Positions 42,323-51,527 of a DNA stretch of 64,000 nt are shown piece by piece (the first letter of the stretch is position 1; each line of letters starts with the position of its first letter). Origin of the DNA: an uncultured Acetatifactor sp. (GTDB lineage: Bacteria; Bacillota; Clostridia; Lachnospirales; Lachnospiraceae); assembly GCA_910586215.1 (NCBI GenBank), contig CAJUGH010000024.1, positions 1-64,000 of the forward strand, written 5' to 3'. The translations under genes and the position numbers were made by a program. The notes under the pieces were generated by a model that did not search any database, had not been told where the DNA came from, and worked only from the letters and a program-made list of their open reading frames with translations.

Positions 42323-43330
42323 TTAAGTTTTCTTAAGAAACCGCAGGGTATTCAAGTAGAGTTGTCCCTGGATGGCCAGGTAATTCCCAAGGAAGCGGAA
42401 ACGGAAACGTACCTTCTGTTTCCTTCCCTCCCTGGAAAAGAGTTTTCCAAATCCTTTCCACAGGCCCTGCAGGTATGTTATCCCCATACCCTTGTGGCAG
42501 AAAAAGAGGAATTTCGCCCCAAATCCCACCACCAGGAAAGGCAGGTTCCACAGCCACTGCAGCAGTGGCATGTTCTTGCCCACCACATAGATATTGTTGG
42601 CAGAAGCAAGGGAAGTCTTCCATGGATTATAGCGGGAACCGCTGGAAGCACTTCCAAAATGTACCACCTGGGCAGATGGCTCGTAGAAGCTGCGGTACCC
42701 ATGAATACGCGCCCGCCAGCCCACATCCAGGTCTTCCAGGTAAGCAAAGTGGGACTCGTCAAAATAACCGATTTCTTCAAAAATGTTCTTTCGGTAAATG
42801 GCTGCACCGCCACAGGCAGAGAATACCTGACAGGGCTGGTCGAACCGGGATGCCGGCCTCCCCTTCCCCCTGGCATAGGCCCAGCCCAGGACACAGTAGC
42901 GGTCCCCGCCATCGTCCATCCGCTCCGTGTCATCCCACAGAAGCATCCTGGCGCTGACGGAAAAAGCATCCTTCTCCCTCTCCATGGCCTGGAAAAGCCC
43001 CTTCACAAATCCAGGATACACCCTTGTGTCATTGTTCAGCAGGATCACATATGGGGTCTTGGCCCTGCGGATCCCCACATTCACCGCGTGGCAGAAGCCC
43101 GTGTTCTCCGGCAGGGCTTCCACCTCCACCTCTGGAAAGGATTCTGCCAGCAGGGCCAGGCTGCCATCCTCAGAGCCGTTGTCCACCACCAGGATGCTGT
43201 AGGGCGGTGTGCCCTCCTCCTGCCGGCCCAGGGCTTCCAGACAGTCCCCCAGGAACCGGATGCCGTTATAGTTGGGTATTACAACCGTGATCCCTTTCCT
43301 GTTGTCTGTGCTTGTTGCTTCCATCCTCAT
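42323..43330 (-). CDS. GT2 family glycosyltransferase
   Basis: GT-A enzyme of 335 residues. ITVVIPNYNGIRFLGDCLEA begins the fold, LVVDNGSEDGSL is the nucleotide-binding strand and YVILLNNDTRVYPG holds the metal-binding acidic turn. FDESHFAYLEDLDVGWRARI matches the GT2 rhamnosyltransferase-like group (acceptor-side ED-D motif). A C-terminal hydrophobic segment (LLQWLWNLPFLVVGFGAKFLFF) suggests membrane contact. It is 12 bases downstream of the next glycosyltransferase, so the two are one operon. Confidence 0.92.
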   Translation of the reverse strand: MRMEATSTDNRKGITVVIPNYNGIRFLGDCLEALGRQEEGTPPYSILVVDNGSEDGSLALLAESFPEVEVEALPENTGFCHAVNVGIRRAKTPYVILLNNDTRVYPGFVKGLFQAMEREKDAFSVSARMLLWDDTERMDDGGDRYCVLGWAYARGKGRPASRFDQPCQVFSACGGAAIYRKNIFEEIGYFDESHFAYLEDLDVGWRARIHGYRSFYEPSAQVVHFGSASSGSRYNPWKTSLASANNIYVVGKNMPLLQWLWNLPFLVVGFGAKFLFFCHKGMGITYLQGLWKGFGKLFSREGRKQKVRFRFRFLGNYLAIQGQLYLNTLRFLKKT

Positions 43331-43342
43331 ATCCCTTTCTGT

Positions 43343-44836
43343 TCATATCCCTCTTTCCGGGTCATACAGCAGCCTGTACCCCCTCTCCCTAAGGGCCTGG
43401 GACAACGCAAGGCTCACTGACCGCCAGTCACAGTCCCCAGGCAGGGTGGAAGCATCGAACAGTTCCCCTTTCCCTTTTCCCTGTGCTCCCCTTGTCCGGT
43501 AAGGTACTCCTACCACCTGCCTGAACAACTCCCTGCATTCCTTCCGCACCTGGATGCAGCGGATATCCAGAGCCTGGGCATCCTGGAACAGTACAGCCCT
43601 GTGCAGATACCCGCTGTAGGCTTCCCGCAATCCCTCGTAGTACACCTCTCCCTGGGCAGACATTCTTCCGCCTGCCACCCGGCCCTTCTCCAGGACCCTG
43701 CCACCCACAGCACCCAGGTCCGGTCTGGAGGCGAAGATCTCCCCCTCATAATGCAATCTATAGAAACCCAGATGCTTCATGGGATATACTTTGGCCTTCC
43801 AGCCCTGCCTGTCCGCAAAATCCTGTACGGCACGGCCCCCTGCCTCATAGGCATACTGCTTACTGGCTGGATTCTCTGCCGTGGAACCGGCATGGCATCT
43901 CCAGTGGTAGAGCACCCTGGGAATGTGTACCATCTGCCTCTCCTCCCCAAGCAGCCTTTCTGCGGCCCGCAGCACCAGGTCATAGTCCTGGGCGCCGTCA
44001 TAGGCCTGCCGGAAACCCAGTTCCTGGATCAGTTCCCGCTTCATCACCAGGAAATGACAGATATAGTTGTTGCACAGCAGCAGATCCAGGTTAAAGTCTT
44101 CCTTCTCATTTGGCTCGAAAAAGAGCGACCCGTCCCCATTACACTTGTCTTCATCCGAATAGAGAAGTCCCGGTTCCACCCCTTCCTGGCGCCTGGCCAG
44201 GATAGCCCGTGCCATATGGTGCAGGGCATCCTGGGTCAGCAGGTCATCGTGGTCCAGGAGACCCACATATGCCCCCCTTGCCAGGGCAATCCCGGCATTG
44301 GTGTTCCCGGCGATCCCCCCATTGGATGCCAGATGACAATAGCGGATGCGCCCGTCCTCCCATGGTCTGGCATCCCGCTCCCCTGGACTGCCTTCCTGCT
44401 CCCACCGTCTGGCCACCTGCGCCACACTGTCATCTGCCGTGGCATCTGCCAGGATCAGTTCCCAGTAGGGATAGGTCTGGGCAAAAAGGGACTCCACCAG
44501 TTCCACCAGGAACTGCTCCCCGGTCTGATAGGTTGGCACCACAATGCTAAAGGTGACAATTTCCGGCTCCTCCCCGGAAGCTATCCGGCCATCCCAATCC
44601 GATGCCCGGATACCCTGCCGCGTCTGCTCCTGGTCCTGCCCTGTCCGCTCCCGCCCCTGCCCTGTCCATTCCTGTCTCTGGGCTTCCAGTTCCCGGGTGT
44701 CCGGCGGCACATAGCAGTAAGGGGGCTTCCTGCCCTCCTCCAGTCTCTCCCTTGCCGCATACCAGGTATTCTTCACACCGTTCCGGCGCAGATAGTATGC
44801 CGCTTTTTTCAGATTTGCAATGCTGATCATGCCCAT
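43343..44836 (-). CDS. GT2 family glycosyltransferase with tandem-repeat linker
   Basis: A 497-residue enzyme. A helical N-terminus (LKKAAYYLRRNGVKNTWYAA) is followed by a linker of three 7-residue repeats (EWTGQGR, ERTGQDQ, EQTRQGI). The GT-A domain has FSIVVPTYQTGEQFL, ELILADATADDSV, CHLASNGGIAGNTNAGIALA and GAYVGLLDHDDLLT. YDGAQDYDLVLRAAERLLG and VPRVLYHWRCHAGST belong to the same subgroup as the N-terminal half of the 712-residue-frame enzyme at 47215-49311. The C-terminal 150 residues resemble a degenerate second domain. ATG 44830 is an alternative start. Confidence 0.9.
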   Translation of the reverse strand: MGMISIANLKKAAYYLRRNGVKNTWYAARERLEEGRKPPYCYVPPDTRELEAQRQEWTGQGRERTGQDQEQTRQGIRASDWDGRIASGEEPEIVTFSIVVPTYQTGEQFLVELVESLFAQTYPYWELILADATADDSVAQVARRWEQEGSPGERDARPWEDGRIRYCHLASNGGIAGNTNAGIALARGAYVGLLDHDDLLTQDALHHMARAILARRQEGVEPGLLYSDEDKCNGDGSLFFEPNEKEDFNLDLLLCNNYICHFLVMKRELIQELGFRQAYDGAQDYDLVLRAAERLLGEERQMVHIPRVLYHWRCHAGSTAENPASKQYAYEAGGRAVQDFADRQGWKAKVYPMKHLGFYRLHYEGEIFASRPDLGAVGGRVLEKGRVAGGRMSAQGEVYYEGLREAYSGYLHRAVLFQDAQALDIRCIQVRKECRELFRQVVGVPYRTRGAQGKGKGELFDASTLPGDCDWRSVSLALSQALRERGYRLLYDPERGI

Positions 44837-45184
44837 GGCCTGTCACCTGCTTCTTTCCTTCCGGTAATCGCTTTTACATGTCTGCTTTATAAACTATTAC
44901 CCAGCCTGTACCCTTCCCTGTCCCTGTACTCCCCACAGCCCATATAGGAAAGATTCCCTACCCGGCCTACATGCTGGCCAGGCAGGGAATTCCCCTGTAC
45001 CTTTCTATTGCACCGCACACGGTATCCTATGCAATACCTGCACGGGCATTTCCCATTCCTGCAGCCACCAGATCCCCTATCCCCAGGGGGCCTGCGCTGA
45101 CAGTCCATCTATATCCTGCCTTAGGGCTTTGGCCGGAGTCTTACAGCAGCGCCTTCAGGAACCTGGCATATGTCCACCTGGATC
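44837..45184. other. Gap without a recognised gene
   Basis: These 348 bases show no coding region or family A-C repeat. Near 45142-45165 the minus strand reads CTGAAGGCGCTGCTGTAAG, which looks like the 3' end of the phosphoglucomutase gene (TTGAAGGCAGTGCTGTAG at 45185-45202) and may be a short duplication. Some hairpin potential exists near 44960-45000 (CCCTGCC/GGCAGGG). Confidence 0.5.
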
Positions 45185-46906
45185 CTACAGCACTGCCTTC
45201 AAATCCTCTGTCAACTGTGCCAGCCTGGCCTGGGCATCCTCAATACTGGAGCCTTTCACGCCCATGTAGAACTTGATCTTCGGCTCGGTGCCGGAAGGAC
45301 GGGCACAGCACCATTCATCGTCCGGCAATTCGAAATAGAGTACGTTGGACTTCGGAAGGCCAGTCTTACCTTCTTCCCCTGTGGCCATGTCGATCAGCCT
45401 GTCTGTCTGGTAATCCCTGAACTTCAGAACTTTCCTGTCTCCGAAAGCCTTAGGCGGATTCTGGCGCAGCTTATCCATAATCTCTGCGATCTGCCTGGAA
45501 CCATCTATTCCCTTTAAGGTAATGGTGTACTGGCTCTCCTTGTAATATCCATACTTCTCATACACATCCAGCATCATATCCCACAGGGTCTTGCCGTGCT
45601 TCTTGCAGAAAGCCGCCACCTCGCACAGACACATCACTGCCACGATAGCGTCCTTGTCCCTGGCATGGGTTCCCGCCAAACATCCATAGCTCTCTTCCAG
45701 ACCAAACACATAATGGTTGCTACCTGTCTGCTCAAAACGCTTGATCTGCTCGCCGATGAACTTAAATCCTGTGAGCACCTCGATCAGCTTCACGTTGTAG
45801 GCCGCCGTGATGGGCCTTGTCATGTTGGTGGTCACAATGGTGGTCACCAGGGCCGGGGTCACCGGCATGGTGCCTGTAGCCGTCCTCTCCCGTAGAATGT
45901 ACTCCGCAATCAGCATACCGGACATATTGCCTGTGAAGGACACATACTCCCCGGTCTTCGTATCCTTGGCATACACGCCCAGACGGTCTGCATCCGGGTC
46001 TGTGGCCAGCACAATGTCCGCATCCTTCTCTTTTGCCAGACGCAGGGCATAGGTAAAGGCTTTGGGATCCTCGGGATTGGGATACTCCAATGTGGTAAAG
46101 TTGGGATCCGGGTTCTCCTGCTCCGGAACCACATACACATGCTTGAAGCCCAGTTCCGAAAGGATACGCCTTGCAGGAACATTGCCTGTGCCGCAGAGAG
46201 GCGTATATACAATCTTAATATCATCAGCCACTTGGGCGATCACTTCGGGATGGATGATCTGCTTTTTCAACTCTGCCATGTAAGCATCATCGATCTCCTT
46301 GCCGATCACCTGGTACAGACCTTTTTCCATGGCTTCTGCCTTATCCATGGTCTTCACGGTATGATAATCCTTGATCGCCTGTACTTCCTCTATGATCTGC
46401 TTGTCGAAAGGCGCTGTCACCTGTGCGCCGTCCTCCCAGTATACCTTATACCCGTTGTACTCAGGGGGATTGTGGCTGGCTGTCACCACGATACCTGCGG
46501 TACAGCCTAAGGTCCGCAGGGCAAAGGACAGTTCCGGCGTAGGCCTCAGGGAATCAAACACATAGGCCTTGATGCCATTGGCTGCCAGACACTGTGCCGC
46601 CACATCGGCAAATTCCGGGGACATGCGCCTGGAGTCATAGGCGATGGCCACACCCTTGTCCTGAGTGCCCTGCTTTAAGATAAAGTTCGCAAGCCCCTGT
46701 GTGGCCTTGCGGACAGTGTACAGGTTCATCCGGTTGGTTCCTGCCCCAATGATGCCCCGCAGACCGCCGGTGCCGAACTCCAGTTCCTTGTAGAAACGGT
46801 CTTCGATCTCCCCCTGGTTGTCCTTAATGGCCAACAGTTCGTTCTTGGTCTCCTGGTCGAAATAGTCGTCTTCCAGCCAGAAATTGAATTCCTCCATAAA
46901 GCTCAT
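45185..46906 (-). CDS. Phosphoglucomutase / phospho-sugar mutase
   Basis: Interconverts glucose-6-phosphate and glucose-1-phosphate, feeding dTDP-glucose and UDP-glucose for the surface glycans. The 573-residue alpha-D-phosphohexomutase has active-site Ser in GIVVTASHNPPEYNGYKV, the metal loop ATDPDADRLGVY, the sugar-binding FGLEESYG and the phosphate-binding RPSGTEPKIKFY. Length and motifs fit the PgcA type of Firmicutes. The start ATG 46906 follows AGGAGGG; the longer frame has no site. The gene lies inside the glycan locus, 350 bases before the glycosyltransferase pair. Confidence 0.95.
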   Translation of the reverse strand: MSFMEEFNFWLEDDYFDQETKNELLAIKDNQGEIEDRFYKELEFGTGGLRGIIGAGTNRMNLYTVRKATQGLANFILKQGTQDKGVAIAYDSRRMSPEFADVAAQCLAANGIKAYVFDSLRPTPELSFALRTLGCTAGIVVTASHNPPEYNGYKVYWEDGAQVTAPFDKQIIEEVQAIKDYHTVKTMDKAEAMEKGLYQVIGKEIDDAYMAELKKQIIHPEVIAQVADDIKIVYTPLCGTGNVPARRILSELGFKHVYVVPEQENPDPNFTTLEYPNPEDPKAFTYALRLAKEKDADIVLATDPDADRLGVYAKDTKTGEYVSFTGNMSGMLIAEYILRERTATGTMPVTPALVTTIVTTNMTRPITAAYNVKLIEVLTGFKFIGEQIKRFEQTGSNHYVFGLEESYGCLAGTHARDKDAIVAVMCLCEVAAFCKKHGKTLWDMMLDVYEKYGYYKESQYTITLKGIDGSRQIAEIMDKLRQNPPKAFGDRKVLKFRDYQTDRLIDMATGEEGKTGLPKSNVLYFELPDDEWCCARPSGTEPKIKFYMGVKGSSIEDAQARLAQLTEDLKAVL

Positions 46907-47063
46907 CTCTAACCCTCCTGTTTTTTTGCGATTGCAGACATTACCGGCCACCGGAATCCCGGCTGCCGAACACTGCCTGCCCCAACATGAAACCATTTTA
47001 CCATATTATTCCCAGTTTTAAAAGAGAAGCCATGCATTTTCACATCCATCTGTTAAATCCGGG

Positions 47064-47200
47064 TTGCTGCTCACTCCGTTCACAGTAACAGATGCGCACA
47101 AAATGAGCACAGAACGCGCATTTTGGCGCACGCAGTCTCGGGTTTTTATGCAAAACGCGCATAAAAACGCCTCGCGTTATTGACGAGTGAACAGTAACAA
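47064..47200 (+). repeat. Family A dispersed repeat, copy A8 (full length)
   Basis: Order of modules: GTTGCTGCTCACTCCG and TTCACAGTAACAGATGCGCA, a hairpin with GCGCATTTTGGCGCACGC, CAGTCTCGGGTTTTTATGC, the arms AAAACGCGCATAAAAACGCC, TCGCG, and the end GAGTGAACAGTAAC. It occupies most of the 308-base gap before phosphoglucomutase. Confidence 0.8.
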
Positions 47201-47214
47201 ACACGAGTTACTGC

Positions 47215-49311
47215 TCATATTTTTAGCGAGAAGTCACTCCGGTCCAGCGAAAAATTCGGATTGTAATAGGGATCCCCTTCTGCCAGTTCCTTCTTCCATC
47301 TCTCCCGGAATCTGGCAGACTCCCTGTTATAGCGCTCCGCCTTCTCCCCTGTATCATCCAGTCCCCTGGACACGGACTCATAGTGATACAGTTCCGCAAA
47401 GGGCGTGAACACATTAAGCAGCCCCCTATTCCTTAGCCGAAGGCAAAAATCCACATCATTTAAGGAGATGGCAAAGTCCTCGTCCAGTCCCTTCTCTTCC
47501 AGGAACAGGCTTCTCTTCACCATCAGGCAGGCCCCTGTGACCGCAGATACATTCTGGGCATAGCAGAGACGTCCCATGTAGCCCAGATTCTGCCTGTGCT
47601 GTCTGTAATGGGAATGCCCTGCCGTCCTGTGGGCGCCCAGGCCGATGACCACGCCAGCGTGCTGAATGGTCTTGTCCCCGTAGTAGAGCTTTGCCCCCAC
47701 GGCGCCTACATCCCGGCGCTGGGCATACATTAGCAGTTCCTCCATCCAGTTGACCGTGATCACTTCCGTGTCGTTGTTCAGCAACAACAGATATTCTCCT
47801 GTGGCATATTTTGCCCCAAGGTTATTCACGGCGGAATAATTGAATTCCCCTCTGTAGGTTACAATGCCGATTCTGAGAGAACCATTTCTTAGATTTCCTG
47901 CTGCCGCATTTTCCAGAATCTTGCCGTCTTTTCTATTTTCGTTCCATAAGATGCCGCCGTCATGGACGTTCTGTACAGTTTTTGCATCTCTCTTTTCAGT
48001 CTGTCCCTCATATGCATACCCCAGAAGCTCTGCATAATAATCCTTAATCTCCTGGGTAGTACTATTGTTCTCCACAATGATAATCTCATAATTGTCGTAA
48101 GTAGACTTTTCCAGGATAGAGCTGATGCATCTGCGCAGATCCCCTGCATGATCCTTGTTGGCTATGAGGATGGAGATCTTTGGTGTCCCTTCAATTTTAT
48201 AGCGGATGCGGAAGATGGTCTCAAAAGCCCTGGTGCTCTCGATCTGGAAATGGTCATAGCCATGTCCCCGCAGGTGCTCCGCCACAGCCCCCCTGGCCGC
48301 CTGGATGGCGTATGGTTTGGCAGAGATACCGGAAGCCACGCTGCCCGAATGGCTTCTCCAGTAGTACATCAGCCGGGGCACATGAACGATTGTCCGGGCA
48401 TTGTCCGTAAGACGGAGTATCATATCGTGATCCTGGCTGCCGTCATATTTGGTGCGGAACAACTCGTCTCCCTCCAGAAGAGATCTCTTGAACACGCTGA
48501 AATGACAGATATAATTGTTGGCCCGCAGGTTGTCCGGGGCGAAATCCGGCTTGAAATGCATGGTCAGCATCTTGTTGATGTCGTCGCTTTTAAAAGTAGT
48601 CTCATCACAGTACAGATAGTCTGCATCCTTCTCATTAATAGCTTTCACATACTCGTAGAGCACACTGGGATGAAGGATGTCATCCTGGTCCAGCAGCCCA
48701 AGATATTCCCCTGTGGCCATCTGCACGCAGGCATTGGTATTCCCCGCAATACCGCCGTTTTTCTCCAGGTGCCTGTAGACAATCCGGCCGCCGGAGCGAG
48801 CCGCATACTCCTTACAGATCTCCCCCATATAGCTGTGTGCTTCGTCCGAGCCATCCGCCAGACAAAGTTCCCAGTTCCCATAGGTCTGGTTCATGACAGA
48901 GTCCAGCATTTCTATCTGGAATTGTCTGGGATTGTTCCAGAGGGGTACCAGGATACTGATCTTCACCATTCTGGGGAATACAGTCTCCCGCTCCTTCTCG
49001 ATCTGACAAGGCTCCGGAAAACTCTCTGTGCCAAACTGCCGCATAGCCGCCCTCTCCCGCTTCTTATAGGCCAGCTTCTGAAGGATTCCCCTGGGTCCCC
49101 CACAGTTTTTCAGCCTGTCTTTCTGACGGATGAGCCAGTGCATACAGTTCCTTGCAGGCTTTGCCACCTTCCACAGGGGATTGCCCTTGATACGGTTCAG
49201 CTTCCACTCCAGTTCCTCATTCCTGGCTTCCAGGTCTGCAATCCTGGCGGCCAGGTCTGCACATTTGAGATGCTCCTGTTCATAAGCTTCCCTGTAGTCC
49301 TTCTGCTCCAT
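47215..49311 (-). CDS. Large GT2 glycosyltransferase with two catalytic domains
   Basis: A 698-residue protein. A coiled coil (about residues 5-45, AARIADLEARNEELEWKL) opens it. GT-A domain 1 (about 115-350) has ISILVPLWNNPRQFQ, NGGIAGNTNACVQMATGEYL and LDQDDILHP. Domain 2 (about 380-690) has ISILIANKDHAGDLRRC, IIIVENNSTTQE, YLLLLNNDTEVI and DFAISLNDVDFCLRLRNRG. Such two-domain GT2 proteins build repeating or chain-extending glycans in rhamnan-type loci. The start ATG 49311 follows AAGGAGTATACAG. It is followed by phosphoglucomutase and preceded closely by another large GT2. Confidence 0.92.
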   Translation of the reverse strand: MEQKDYREAYEQEHLKCADLAARIADLEARNEELEWKLNRIKGNPLWKVAKPARNCMHWLIRQKDRLKNCGGPRGILQKLAYKKRERAAMRQFGTESFPEPCQIEKERETVFPRMVKISILVPLWNNPRQFQIEMLDSVMNQTYGNWELCLADGSDEAHSYMGEICKEYAARSGGRIVYRHLEKNGGIAGNTNACVQMATGEYLGLLDQDDILHPSVLYEYVKAINEKDADYLYCDETTFKSDDINKMLTMHFKPDFAPDNLRANNYICHFSVFKRSLLEGDELFRTKYDGSQDHDMILRLTDNARTIVHVPRLMYYWRSHSGSVASGISAKPYAIQAARGAVAEHLRGHGYDHFQIESTRAFETIFRIRYKIEGTPKISILIANKDHAGDLRRCISSILEKSTYDNYEIIIVENNSTTQEIKDYYAELLGYAYEGQTEKRDAKTVQNVHDGGILWNENRKDGKILENAAAGNLRNGSLRIGIVTYRGEFNYSAVNNLGAKYATGEYLLLLNNDTEVITVNWMEELLMYAQRRDVGAVGAKLYYGDKTIQHAGVVIGLGAHRTAGHSHYRQHRQNLGYMGRLCYAQNVSAVTGACLMVKRSLFLEEKGLDEDFAISLNDVDFCLRLRNRGLLNVFTPFAELYHYESVSRGLDDTGEKAERYNRESARFRERWKKELAEGDPYYNPNFSLDRSDFSLKI

Positions 49312-49409
49312 CTGTATACTCCTTATGTGCTTTCCTTTTCCAGGTGATTTCATTCCATATCACACCCACACCACTGACAGGCCTTTCAGCTGCCTGGCTG
49401 ACGTGTACA

Positions 49410-51527
49410 CTATAACAGCATTTTCCGGTTGCTCCAGTTCACCAGCCGCGTCCCTGTCACCCGGTTCCTGGCGGCCATGCCCAGCCTGTAGGTCCCAGCC
49501 GGAAGGTTCCAGGCCGCAAGGTGTATGTCATATCCGGACAACGCCACATGTACCTGGTCCGGCATGTTTTCCTCCAGATCCGGCCGGTACTGGGCTTTGC
49601 ACTTTACAGCCAGGATCCCCGGGGAGAACGTGGAGCCTGTATCCGCTCTGCGCCATAGTGCTTCCTGTGCCCGGTTTCCATCCATGGCATCTGCCATTTC
49701 CCTAAACAGCAGCCAGGTGTCATAGCAGGCATTGTCATCCCCCAGCACCACCCCGTACCCCAGGATCCTCCCTTCCCGGCAGTCCTCCACCCGGAAAAGC
49801 AGGCAGGCGTCCTGGCGATAGTCCTCCAGCCCAAAACCTTCCTCCAGTTCCTCCACTTCCTGAACCCGGTTCCCTGCAGTCTCATAGCCAGGGCGGATCC
49901 GGGTATCAAGCCCTTCCCGGTTCAGATACCGGGAATAATAGGGATCCCTGCCCACCAGACCAGGATGACATCTGTACAGTTCCTCCCGCTCTGCCAGGAG
50001 CCTGTCCAGCTTTGCCTCTGACTCATCGTCCCCACGGCTCAAGGACTCGTGATGGTAGGCATACCCATCATTCATACATACATTGTGATAGCCCAGTTCA
50101 TACAGCCGGAAACAGAAATCCACATCGTTGAAAGCCACCCGTAGATGCTCGGAAAAACCTCCCGCTTCCAGGTATTTTGCCTTTTCCACCATCAGGCAGG
50201 CTGCTGTCACCGCAAGCACATTCCGAATTCCCCTGTTGGCGCCAAAGTAGTATTCCTCCTCATCCGGCAGAAACTGCATCTTATGGACCGGGCCCATGGG
50301 CAGGTTGGTAATGCCTGCATGCTGGATCCGGGTGGAATCCGGATAATAGAGCTTCTGCCCCACAGCCCCGGTGTATGGCCGGTCCGCCATGGCGGCCATC
50401 CGCACCAGACATCCCGGCTGGCACAGCTCCACATCATCATTCAGAAACAGGAGATACTCTCCCTTTGCCGCTTCCGCACCCAGGTTACACATCCGGGAAA
50501 AATGAAATTCCTGGGACTGGTACAGATAACGGATCTGGAAATCCTCCCCTGCCAGTTCCTGTGTGATGTGCCGGATCTCCTGCTGGTTCTCAAGGCTGCT
50601 GCCATTGTCCACCACCAGGATCTCACTGGAGATATGGGCCACTGCCACTTTACAACCCTTGATACACTTTTCCAGAATCCGGGGATGATCCCTGGAGGGA
50701 ATCACAATGGAGATCACAGGCGGCCTGCCAGGTCCTGGCCCGGCATCCAGGCCGTCCTTAAAATCCCGAAGCAGCCTTACCTGCTCCTGTTCCAGAAAGG
50801 GCGCCCTGTTCCGGAACTTCTCCTGTTCGCCCTGTGTAGCGCAGTGGAACAGGATCCCCGGCATATGGCCAATGGCCCTGCTGCCTTTGCAATAAGCTTT
50901 GGTCATAGACACACACATGTGCATCCAGCTAATATACGCATCCAGCTCCGTAACCTGGAACCTTTCCACTTTCCCGGACAGCCAGGAGCCCTTTCCCTGG
51001 CACTGTTCTTCCTGCTCTGGAGAAAAACAGTCCGTGAAACACCCCCAGGTGCTCCCATACAGGGCACATATCTGGTCAAACAACTCCCGGCGCAACACCA
51101 CCACACTTCCGAAATAGAAGAAACTGTCCAGCAGATCCGGGGACCAGTCTGGCTTGAACCAGGGCCGGCACTCCCCACGGACATCCTCGTCCCCATAGGC
51201 CAGGGCCACTTCCGGGTGTGCTGCAAAATATTTACCCATGCCTTCCACGGCCTGACAGGAAAAGACTCCCTCCGAAGCGCAGATGGCCACCAGATGCCCA
51301 CCGGCTTCTCCTGCTCCATCCCCGGAAAGAGAAGCCTGCCCACAGGCCCGGAAGTCCTCCAAAAGCCCAGACTGTTCCTGCAGCCAGGCCGGATAGGATA
51401 TCTGTATTCCAGCAAGCCTGTCTTGATATACTCTGTTCTGCTTTTTTACAAGCCATTGTTTTACCAGACTTTTGATACCCAAACTTCCGCTATCCTCTCT
51501 TGAAAATCCGGATTCCCCCTGCTGCAT
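49410..51527 (-). CDS. Large GT2 glycosyltransferase with C-terminal beta domain
   Basis: A 705-residue protein. The first 260 residues look like a degenerate GT2 domain (HLVAICASEGVFSCQA, VALAYGDEDVRGECRP). The second, complete GT-A domain has ISIVIPSRDHPRILEKC, EILVVDNGSSLENQ, YLLFLNDDVELCQPG and HLRVAFNDVDFCFRLYELG. The last 140 residues are beta-rich (GYGVVLGDDNACYDTWLLF, WNLPAGTYRLGMAARN) and resemble a carbohydrate-binding module. ATG 51527 overlaps the preceding methyltransferase gene by 38 bases; TTG 51482, 7 bases after that stop and behind AGAGAGGA, is a good alternative start. Confidence 0.88.
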   Translation of the reverse strand: MQQGESGFSREDSGSLGIKSLVKQWLVKKQNRVYQDRLAGIQISYPAWLQEQSGLLEDFRACGQASLSGDGAGEAGGHLVAICASEGVFSCQAVEGMGKYFAAHPEVALAYGDEDVRGECRPWFKPDWSPDLLDSFFYFGSVVVLRRELFDQICALYGSTWGCFTDCFSPEQEEQCQGKGSWLSGKVERFQVTELDAYISWMHMCVSMTKAYCKGSRAIGHMPGILFHCATQGEQEKFRNRAPFLEQEQVRLLRDFKDGLDAGPGPGRPPVISIVIPSRDHPRILEKCIKGCKVAVAHISSEILVVDNGSSLENQQEIRHITQELAGEDFQIRYLYQSQEFHFSRMCNLGAEAAKGEYLLFLNDDVELCQPGCLVRMAAMADRPYTGAVGQKLYYPDSTRIQHAGITNLPMGPVHKMQFLPDEEEYYFGANRGIRNVLAVTAACLMVEKAKYLEAGGFSEHLRVAFNDVDFCFRLYELGYHNVCMNDGYAYHHESLSRGDDESEAKLDRLLAEREELYRCHPGLVGRDPYYSRYLNREGLDTRIRPGYETAGNRVQEVEELEEGFGLEDYRQDACLLFRVEDCREGRILGYGVVLGDDNACYDTWLLFREMADAMDGNRAQEALWRRADTGSTFSPGILAVKCKAQYRPDLEENMPDQVHVALSGYDIHLAAWNLPAGTYRLGMAARNRVTGTRLVNWSNRKMLL

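Noticed and set aside
47962..49347. A 461-codon plus-strand frame
   Set aside because: Shadow of the large two-domain glycosyltransferase on the minus strand.
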